In this document: positions 55,256 through 64,000 of the stretch, piece by piece
Position numbering within the stretch: position 1 is the stretch's first letter
Layout of the letters: every line of letters starts with the position of its first letter
Origin: Dendrobium chrysotoxum
Lineage: Eukaryota; Streptophyta; Magnoliopsida; Asparagales; Orchidaceae
Reading direction: 5' to 3'
Assembly: GCA_019925795.1 (NCBI GenBank)
Contig: CM034312.1
Location: 26,315,914-26,379,913, forward strand
DNA: 64,000 nt
Notes under the pieces: model-generated
What the model saw: only the letters and a program-made list of their open reading frames with translations
Databases searched by the model: none
What the model was told of the DNA's origin: nothing
Position numbers and translations under genes: made by a program

Positions 55256-56765
55256 TGTTACAAATGTTATGTAATTTTTTGATGATTTCAAAATATTATT
55301 ATTTTGATTTTATTTTTGTTTCTCCTAACATATATTGGATATATTTCTATTTGTTTTTGTGTGTACTAACATTTCAGAGAAATCATACTCCAAACTAGTG
55401 AAGACTTCAAGACAGAGTAGAATAGGATTTCATATAATGAAGTCAAATTTTTTTTATTTTCTTGAGTCTGAGTGAGTGTGATTGTAATTGGGTAACTGTA
55501 CACACACACACAGGGGGAGAGAGCTAAAATTAAAACTGAATTTTTTTTTCTTAACCCTATTGGTACTGTACGATGTTAGTTCATATGGACGGCTGATAGT
55601 GTATGAAATTTGGTCCGTACCAGATCATTCAGATGAAATTGAACTGTTTATCTAGATAAACTAAAATAGTATAAATGATTGACAGTGTATAAAATCTTGT
55701 TCATACGAGATCGTCCAGATGAATGTGAACTGCCAAAATCGTATAGACAATTGAGAGTGTACAATAAATTATCGTACAATATCATCCAGATGAACTTGAA
55801 CTATTCATACAGATGATCAAAAAGCATATGGATGATTTACAATACATAAAATGAGGTTCATACCAAATCATCCCAGGATTTTTGAATTGTTCGTGCAGAC
55901 GATCCATGATCTAAGGTCGTTTCTCTTGTAATTTTTAATTTTTGGATAATTTTTCATGTCTTTTCTATTTAAGGAGTTCAAAAGACTGTCACTGAAATCC
56001 TTTGCTTTGAAATTTCTCTTGAGTGTGGCTTTTGAGAGTGTGATTGAGAGAGATCTTATGATTGGAGAGTGAGAGATTACGTGAAAGGGAATTGTGAGGG
56101 ATTCACAAGGTTGCCCAAAGTGAAGATCTCTTTGTTCTTCTTCTAATTTCTTCACAACTTCATTGGAGTCACTCAAGTGAAGATCTTCAAGGCTGGATCA
56201 AGGTTCTCTTCCTTCATCAGGAGGGTGAAAAAGGATGCTGGGTACTCTGCCTTCACTAGGAGGGTGAAAAAGGATGTTGGGTTCTCTGCCTTCACTAGGA
56301 CGGTGAAAAAGGACAAGTTGATACGCTGCCATCTCTTAGAGAGTGTAAAAGGCATCGATTCTCTACCACACTGGGTTGGTGGAAGGGAGTTTGTAAAGGC
56401 TTCTCCGTCTTGCTGTGGAGGCAAAAGGAGAGGCACTATTGTTTAGTGCAATACCTGGAGAAGGAGTCTCCAGGGAGTGGACATAGGTCTTGTTGGACCG
56501 AACCACTATAAAATTTGGTGTTCTTCTTTTACTTTTATTTTTCTACAATTTTATTTTACTGCTTTAAATATTGTGGTTGAAAATTTATTTGTTAAAATTA
56601 ATTTTTAAAATTTAACTACATATGTATGTAGTAGTAATTCAGGTTTTATAAAGATTAAAAAAAGTTTCCCAAAATCCAAATTTTTTTTTTAAATTACCCA
56701 TTCACCCCCCTCTTGGTTAGCCTTGGGACAATTCTATTAGCTCTAACAACCTACACAAACTTTCA
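55256..56765 (+). repeat. P1 3' LTR
   Basis: Starts TGTTACAAATG and ends ACTTTCA. Same U3 and leader-repeat structure as 36364-37816, clearly more diverged from it than the two M2 LTRs are from each other, so P1 is the older insertion. Confidence 0.92.
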
Positions 56766-57665
56766 TACTTCTCTTCCAGCAACCCAGTGCGATAAAGAAC
56801 ATATGCTTTTTACACTCTCCAAGTGATGGCAGCATACCGTCGCATCCATTTTCACCCAACTCATGGTGAAGGCAGAGAACCGTCATGTCCTTTTTCATCC
56901 TCCTAGTGAAGGCAGAGAACAGTCATGTCCTTTTTCACCCTCCTGATGAAGGCAGAGAACCGACACATCCTTTTCACCCTTCTAGTGAAGGCAAAGAACC
57001 TTAACACAATGTTGAAAATCTTCTCTCAAAAGTTTTCAGAGGAGATGGGCAAAAATTAGAAGAAGATAAAGAGATTCTTACTTTGGGCAACCTTGTGAAT
57101 CCCTCATAACTCACCCTCACTAGATCTCTCACACTTCACTCTCATAATCTCTCCCAAGCACTTACACTTAATGGACACTCTCAACATAAATTCATAGCAA
57201 AGGGTATGGATGATAGTTTTAGGACTCTTTATATAGAAAACATAAGAAAAACCATCCAAAAACTAAAAATTACCAGTGAAACAACTTCAGATCGTATAAT
57301 ATGATCATGGATCATCTGTATAAATAGTTTAAAAAATTTTGGTGCGAACCTGTACGAACCTAATTTCATACACTGTCAGTCGTCTACATTAACTGACATC
57401 ATCCTATATGAACATTTCAAAACTGAATGTGTTTATCTGGAACAATCATGTACGAACCTTATTTCATACTCTAATAGTCATCTATACGAACTAACATCAT
57501 ATCATACAAACAGTTAAACATAACAAGCTTTATTTTGTACGAACCTGTACGCACTTATTTTTGTACACTATCAATCGCCTGTATGAACTGGCATCATACT
57601 ATAGGAATAGTTCAAAATTGAATGTGTTCATCTAGTATGATCGTGTATGAACCATATTTCATACT
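56766..57665 (-). repeat. M1 5' LTR, 5' part (continued from 36363)
   Basis: Minus-strand LTR sequence continuing the segment broken at 36363. The leader repeats appear as CCTAGTGAAGGCAGAGAACCG units at 56860-57010; U3 repeats (TCGTCTGTACGAA-type words) follow to about 57665, where P2 begins. The first base of the LTR is not seen. Confidence 0.8.
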
Positions 57666-59300
57666 TGTTGCAACTTATATTTCAAGATTAAGTTTTATAT
57701 CATGTTATTTTTTGATGATACCAAAATATTATTATTATTATTACTACTATTTCTCCTAACATACATTGGATATATTTTCTTTATGTTATTTGTGTGTACT
57801 AATATTTTAGAAAAATCATACTCCAGACTGCCGAAGACTTCAAGACAGATTAGATTAGGGTTTCTTGTAATGAAGTCCATAATTTTTCTTTTTTTTTTTA
57901 GTCTGAGAGAGTGTGATTGTAATTGGGTAACTGTACACAACACACACTGGGAGAGAGTCAAAACTTAGATTTTAATACTAATACTGGATGATTTGTAATG
58001 GAATTTCCTCCCAAAATGAAGTTAATCAAATCATGTATGAAAATTTTTTAACTGTTCGTATTGTGCGATCGTTGGTTAGTACAGACAACTCATAGAGTAT
58101 GAAATGGGTACATACTAGATCATCCCAGATGAACTTTTCATTTTTAATTGATTTGTTCATACTGTACGATGTATGTTTGTATGGTATGATGTATGTTTGT
58201 TTAGATGCTTCACAGAGTATGAAATGGGGTCATCCACTTTCATACCAAGAGAAACATGATTTATTTTAACTATTTATAATGTATGATGTCAGTTCATATA
58301 GACGACTGATAGAGTACAAAATGAGATTCGTACACGATCGTACCAGATGAATGTGTTCAATTTTGAACTATTAGTATAATACGATTTCAGTTTGTACAAA
58401 TGATTCACAGAGTATGAAATCAGGTTCGTATAGGATCGTACATGGATTTTTAAATTGTTCGTACAGATGATCGGTGGTTGTACTATATAATCTAGGTATT
58501 TTGAATTGGAAAATTTTAGTTTTCTGGATGGTTTTTTTTATCTTTCATATATAAGTGTCCTAAAAATTGACACTCGAGTGTTCTTGCTTCAAATTTCTCT
58601 TGAGAGTGAAAAGGAAAGTGTTTTGGGAGTTGAGAGTGAACAATCTTGTAAGAGGAAATTGTGAGGGGATTCATAAGGTTGCCCAAAGGTGAGGATCTCC
58701 TATTTGCTCCTTTAAAACTCTACCCTACTTCAATGAAGGTTCTCGAGAGAAGTTTTTCGAAGGAGATCCAATTCTCTGGTTTCACCAGGAGGGAGAAAAA
58801 GGATGTCGGGTTCTCTACCTTCACCAGGAGGGTGAAAAAGGACGTTAGGTTCTCTGCCTTCACCAGGAGAGCGAAAAAGGATGAGTTGGTACACTACCAT
58901 CTCTTGAAGGGTGTAAAAGGCGTCCATTCTCTGCCACACCGAGTTAGTGGAAGAGAGTTTGTAAAGGCTTCTCTGCCTTGCGGTTGGGGAAAAAGGAGAT
59001 ACACTATTGTTTAGTGTAATACCTGGACAATGAGTCTCCAGGAAGTGGACGTAAGTCTTACTGGACCGAACCACTATAAAATTTGGTGTCTTCTATTCCT
59101 TTATTTTTTATTACATTTTATTTTTTCACATTTTAAATTTCCATGGTTGTAAAATATTTTTGTGAAAATTTATCATTGTGTCGAATATCTTAAATTGGTT
59201 TTCTAAAATCCAAGAGAATTTTTTTAAATTACCAATTCACCCTCCTCTTGGTTAGCATTGGGACAATTCTATTTGGTCTAACAACCTACACGAACTTTCA
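57666..59300 (+). repeat. P2 5' LTR
   Basis: Starts TGTTGCAACTT and ends ACTTTCA. U3 repeats at about 58050-58480 (GTACAGA-GA, AGAGTATGAAAT, GATCGTAC words). TATATAAG near 58548 is the likely TATA box. Leader repeats of about 40 bp (GGTTCTCTGCCTTCACC) lie at about 58770-58900. Confidence 0.9.
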
Positions 59301-59302
59301 AG

Positions 59303-59313
59303 TGGTATCAGAG
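59303..59313 (+). other. Primer binding site of P2
   Basis: TGGTATCAGAG, perfect, two bases after the LTR end. Confidence 0.88.
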
Positions 59314-59358
59314 TAAATTTTAAAATTTAAAGTTTAGATTACTTTTTAAAAAATGATT

Positions 59359-61052
59359 ATGGCTAATTTTGAAAACTGTAATACTCTTGAAGGATAACAT
59401 CCCGTTTGATTTTTAGAAAACTCACATGTCTACTTTTCTGCAATCACTTGACTATTGCATATGGATGTTAATATAGGATGGTTGTACTGCTCCTACTAGG
59501 CTTGTTGATGGTATTAGGATTGAAACACGATTTGCTGATTGGACATTAGAGGAAAAAGATTTTGCTCAGTTTAACACAAAAATGATTAAAAAGCTTTTTC
59601 TGCACTCTTAAATCTGAAGACTACATGTGTTTCAACCTGTAAAATTGGAAAAAAAATTTAGGATAGACTTTGCATTATGTTTGAAGGAACTAATGATGTG
59701 AAATAATCTAGATTGAACATTCTATTACACAACTATGAACTTTTTCACATGAAACTGACTGAGTCAATCTCCGACATATACACACATTTTTCACAGATAG
59801 TTATCATATTGCATGCTTTGAGTAGGGAATTAATGAATTCTGAAAAAATTAATAAAATCCTACGTTGTTTTCCTACTGCTTATGATGCAAAGATAACTGC
59901 CATAATTGAGTCTAAAGATTTGAACATATATTCTACTGACAATTTGCTTGGTTCACTTATTGCTTATGAGTAAGGAGTGACTCAAAGACATGAACATTAC
60001 ATTGAAAGTAGATGATTCAGAAGGTGATCAGTCAATACCTGAGGATAAAGATGATATTACACTCATGACGAGGCAATTCAAAAAATTCCTTAGAAGGAAG
60101 CAATGAAGACGCCAGCATTTGAATAAAGGTAAATTCTATAGGAATGTAAAATTTTTAAATGATGTCATTTATTATGAATGCAAGAAGCCTGGACATACTA
60201 AGATCAACTGCCCAAATCTCAAAGCTAATCCTAGCAAGGAGAAAGTTGAGGAGAAAACCAATGCTAGGAAGGGCAAAAAAAGACTGCAAAAAGCTTTCTG
60301 GGCTAACTCAGCATCTAACTCCTCAAAAATAGAAGTAGAAGAAGAAGTCACAAACTTGTGCTTAATGGAAAACAATGTCGATCTTTAGGATCAAGAAGAG
60401 GTATGTGACTTATCTTTTGGCAAATTATTTAAAGTTTCTGAGAAAATACATAATGCATATAGGAAACTTAAAAAACTGCACACTAAACTTACTATAAAGT
60501 ATTTAATTTATAAAAAGAGCATAAAATCCTTAGGAATGATCATACAAACATTGATAGAAACCACATGGCCATGTTGGAAGAATTTAATGATTTGAACAAA
60601 AGGCATGAACTATTGAAATCATCACACGCTGAACTTAAAAATGACTTTAAAACTTTTTGGGTGAAACTGAACATAGGGAAATTGGCATGAAAATTGAAAA
60701 TTTAATTCTGGAAAATAGAAACTCATATCTAGAAATAAAAATGAAGGCTATTATAGAAAATAGACCGACACCCACACTTGAATAATTCTATGAGTCTAAG
60801 CAAAAGTATACAAGTTTAAAACCTAAGAAGAGACATCATAACTCATATAGATTAAAAAATTCTTTTTCTAGTGTGAAATGTTTTTCATGTGAAATGTTAG
60901 GACACATATCCTACACTTGTATTATTCATAATAGAAAACATTTGGTATGTCGACCTAAGATGCATCAAACACAGTATATTAAGCATGCATCAGATTTATC
61001 ATTGCCAAGAGGTGAACCCAAATTTATTTGGGTTCCCAAGTCTAACGTTTGA
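59359..61052 (+). pseudogene. P2 gag, broken
   Basis: MANFENCNTLEG start at 59359 and the gag core (NILLHNYELFHMKLTESISDIYTH, open 59713-59973). First knuckle CKKPGHTKINCP with intact CCHC spacing (about 60170), NLCLMENN, coiled-coil remnants, and a second knuckle CFSCEMLGHISYTC (about 60885) that keeps its last Cys. It stops with TGA at 61050-61052. Confidence 0.88.
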
Positions 61053-61063
61053 TATTTTTGTAG

Positions 61064-62649
61064 AAATGCTCTCATACAAGACCTCGTGAGAGTATTGGTA
61101 CCTAAACAATGGATGTTCAAAGTATATGACTAGAGATACAAATTAATTTATAATGCTGGAAGCCAGGAATGGAGGCAAGATAACACTTGGAGATAATGCC
61201 ACTAGGAGAGTGGTAGGTACAAGAATAATTGGCAATAAGAACAAATTCATTATTGAGAATGTTTTATTGGTTGATGGCTTGAAATACAACTTGTTAAGTA
61301 TTAGTCATCTTTATGATAAGGGATTTAACATTGAATTTTTATCTACTAGCTGCATTATAAGCCAAAATGAAATTGATGTGTTGCATGGAAACATGATAAG
61401 TAATGAATACATGCTTGATTTAAACTTTGTTAAATCTTCTAATGCTTTTGGTCTCAAAATAATCACTGATGAATCATGGTTATGGCATAGAAGACTTTGT
61501 CATGTAAGCATAAAAAATCTTAGAAAAATTACCCAAAAAGAGTTGGTTAGAGGGATAACTAAATTAGACTTCACTAAGGATCACCTGTGTGATGAATGTC
61601 AATTAGGAAAATAGGTGAAGTCCTCCTTTCATTCAATTAAAAACCTTAAAACTAACAAACCACTAGAAGTTATACACATGGATCTTTTTGAACCGGTTAG
61701 CACTGTAAGTCTAGGAGGTGAAGTTTTTGGATATGTAATCGTTGATGATTTTTTAAGATTCACTTGGATCAAATTATTATCTCATAAAATTGAATCATTT
61801 GATGAATTTAGAAATTTTTATACTTAGATTTAGAGAAAGCTAGTGTATGAAATTTTATCAATTCAAAGTGATTATAAAGGAGAGTTTGAAAATAAAAAAT
61901 TTGAAGATTTTTATGAAGAATAAGAAATTGATCACAACTTTTCAGCACCTAGGACCCTTCAGCAGAATGGGGTTGTTGAAAGAAAGAACAGAACTTTGAT
62001 AGAAGCCGTTAGAGCTATGTTGGCAGAATATTCACTTCCAAAATATTTTTGGGCTGAAGCAGTTAGTACATCATGTTATGTTCTGAGTTGGGTAAACATT
62101 AGATCTAAGTTGAACAAAATACCCTATAAACTTCTTAAGGGGAGAACACCTAACCTGTCACATTTACCTGCCTTTGGATATAGGGTTTTCATTCACAATA
62201 ATGGTAAAACTCCTTTAGGAAAATTTGATCTCAAATCTGATGAAGAAATTTTTCTAGGATATTCTAGAACTGGCAAATCCTATAGAGATTTTAACAAAAG
62301 AATTTTAGTAGTTGAGGAAACCACACATGTAGTTTTTGATGAATCTGGTATTTTTGAAGAGTTAAGGTTGCAAGAAGAACCTATCAAAGAGATCTCCCAA
62401 GGAATTGAAAAGATAAACTTTGAAGAGAATGTTGGAATAGAAAATACATTGCCTAGAGAATGGAAATTTTCTAAGAGTCACCATAAAGAACTGATTTTAG
62501 GTGAACTAAGTGAAGGTGTTAGAACTAGGCATGGACTTAGCAAAGAAGTGAACCACTCAACTTTTATATCAATGATTGAACCCATTAATATAAATCAAGC
62601 ATTTTCTGATGAATTTTGGATTTTGGCTATGCAGGAAGAATTGAATTAA
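61064..62649 (+). pseudogene. P2 protease and integrase, broken
   Basis: Protease site WYLNNGCSKYM (DSG replaced by NNG). Open pieces 61153-61614 (LWHRRLCHVS to HLCDECQLGK, the HHCC domain), 61615-61827 (IHMDLFEPVSTVSLGG) and 61996-62649 (RAMLAEYSLPKYFWAEAV, FLGYSRTGKSYRDFNKR, HGLSKEVNHSTF). The second catalytic region reads QSDYKGEFEN (His-Gly lost). A stop follows CQLGK. Confidence 0.9.
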
Positions 62650-64000
62650 TTTATTAGAAACATTATTTGGGAATTGATTAAAAGGCCTAAAGATCAAATT
62701 ATTATTGGAACTAAGTTGGTGTTCAAAAATTAAATGAATGATTGAGGTGTAGTGGTTAGAAATAAGGTTAGATTGGTGGTGAAGGGGTATAATTAAATAG
62801 AAAGAATTGATTTTAAAGAAACTTTTGTCCCTGTAGCTAGACTTGAAGCAATAAGGGTATTACTAGCCTTTGCCTGTTTTAAAGGTTTTAAATTATTTCA
62901 AATGGATGTTAAGAGTGCCTTTGTTAATGGGGTGATACAAGATAATGCTTATGTTAAGCAACCTCCAGGTTTTAAAAATTCAAAATTTTCTAATCACGTG
63001 TTGAAATTGAAAAAGGCATTGTATTGACTAAAATAGGTTCATAGGGCTTGGTATGAGAGGCTAAGCACTTTCCTACTAGAAAGGTCATTTGTTAAAGAAA
63101 GTGTTGACATCACTCTCTTCTTAAAAAGGGTAGGAGATGACATACTCATTATTCAAATATATGTTGATGATATCTTATTTGGATCCACAAATAAAAATCT
63201 TTGTGATGATTTTCCAAAAATAATAAGTAGTGAACTTGAAATAAGTTTGATGGGAGACTTAAGCTATTTTTTTAGTTTTAGCATAAAATATAATGAGGCT
63301 AGAATATTTCTTAGATAATCAAAGTATATTTAGGACATCCTCAAGAAAAATGAAATGGATAGTGCTAAACTAGTGAGTACACCAATAAGTTCCTCAATGC
63401 AGTTAGAAAAGGACTCTAAGAAAAAAAATCTGTTGATCAAAAAAAATTTAGTGTAATAATTGGATCATTACTTTACTTAACTACTAGCAGACCAGATATC
63501 ATATTTAGTGTTCATTTGTGAGCTAGATTTTAAGCTGATTTGAAGGAATCACATCTAATTACTGTTAAAAGAATTCTAAGATATCTTTTGGGAACTCAAA
63601 ACTTAGGGATTTGGTATCCTAAGCATAACTCTTCATTTCAAATTATTGGATATTCTGATTCAAATTTTGCTTGATGTTGGGTTGATCAAAAAAATGCTTT
63701 TAAAACTTATCAATTCATAGGAAACTCTTTAGTTTCCTGGTCTAGCAGAAAATTGAATTCAGTTGTCCTTTCTACTGCTGAAGCAGAATAAATTGCCTTA
63801 GGTAGTTGTGTGACATATGTTCTTTGGCTAAAATTATAACTAATTGATTTAGAATTTTTTATTGGTAATATTCCAATTTTTTGTGATAATACAAGTGCCA
63901 TATGCATTTCAAAGAATCCTATTCAATATTCTAGAACCAAGCATATAGATATAAGGCATCACTTCATTAGAGATCATGTGGCTAAAGGAGAAATTGAATT
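62650..64000 (+). pseudogene. P2 reverse transcriptase and RNase H, broken and cut by the window edge
   Basis: Fragments VARLEAIRVLLAFAC, LFQMDVKSAF and an intact catalytic box IYVDDILFGSTN (about 63156-63190). Then NLGIWYPKHNSSF, NSLVSWSSRK and RNase H up to HFIRDHVAKGEIE at the right edge. Stops at many Gln and Trp positions. Confidence 0.9.

Larger units (their letters stand above)
36364..56765 (+). mobile_element. Copia element P1 (Sirevirus-like), hosting M2
   Basis: LTRs at 36364-37816 and 55256-56765; without M2 it is about 10.9 kb. Order: LTR, primer site, gag, protease, integrase, (M2 insertion), reverse transcriptase, RNase H, third ORF, polypurine-tract array, LTR. The M1 LTR reads on across its two ends. 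Flanks (AAACT left, TACTT right) are only a poor 5-bp target duplication, as expected for an old insertion. Confidence 0.9.
57666..64000 (+). mobile_element. Copia element P2 (Sirevirus-like), 3' end beyond the window
   Basis: 5' LTR 57666-59300, intact primer site, gag, protease, integrase, RT and RNase H up to the window edge. Same subfamily as P1 and M1. Many stops. Confidence 0.92.

Noticed and set aside
56173..56446. Paired sense and antisense ORFs of 87-89 codons
   Set aside because: Same leader repeats in the P1 3' LTR read on both strands.
58661..59014. 117-codon plus-strand ORF with a 13-residue repeat
   Set aside because: It lies in the LTR leader; the repeat follows from the 40-bp DNA repeats. 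Kept as a finding about leader repeats, not as a gene.

Overview
This is a 64 kb piece of an AT-rich plant nuclear genome. GT-AG introns, plant lineages of LTR retrotransposons (Sirevirus-like copia, Tekay/Del-like and Athila/Tat-like gypsy) and RTE-clade LINEs with TTG-repeat tails all point to an angiosperm; the species cannot be told. Nearly everything is transposable element, most of it decayed.

The only convincing host gene runs on the minus strand from an ATG at 26174 leftwards. Four short exons (26091-26174, 14642-14743, 4010-4151, 1907-1953) join in frame into 125 residues of a conserved, Lys/Arg-rich, probably nuclear plant protein. The 3' end is not found and probably lies left of the window. 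Its introns are about 11.3, 10.5 and 2.1 kb, filled with LINEs, DNA transposons and tandem repeats. A candidate TATA box lies about 200 bp upstream of the ATG.

Left part (1-26 kb): a TRIM-like miniature LTR element (1-943); a small promoter plus 29-codon ORF (1320-1507); an inverted-repeat-flanked segment holding an ORF for a possible secreted peptide (2433-3510); four RTE LINE remnants (6120-8035 plus; 8036-11375, 16203-17250 and 17918-20385 minus), one split by a hAT-like insertion and one by a Mutator-like insertion with an 11-bp target duplication; several minisatellites and diverged tandem duplications; and a 99-codon ORF with a C-terminal membrane segment (12398-12697).

Middle (26.4-35 kb): intergenic sequence, then two gypsy remnants whose LTRs face each other in inverted orientation, then the 5' end of an Athila/Tat-like element.

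Right part (35-64 kb): a nest of Sirevirus-like copia elements. M1 (minus) is interrupted by P1 (plus, 36364-56765), which is interrupted by M2 (minus, 40835-50364, target duplication TAGTA). A fourth copy, P2 (plus, from 57666), runs off the right edge. M2 is the youngest; its LTRs are nearly identical and full of short palindromes. All copies carry disabling mutations. P1 also has a third ORF after pol and a tandem array of polypurine tracts, both fitting the Sirevirus lineage. At the gag/pol border the three copies that reach it keep the same 11-nt spacing between the gag stop and a TAG that closes the pol frame.
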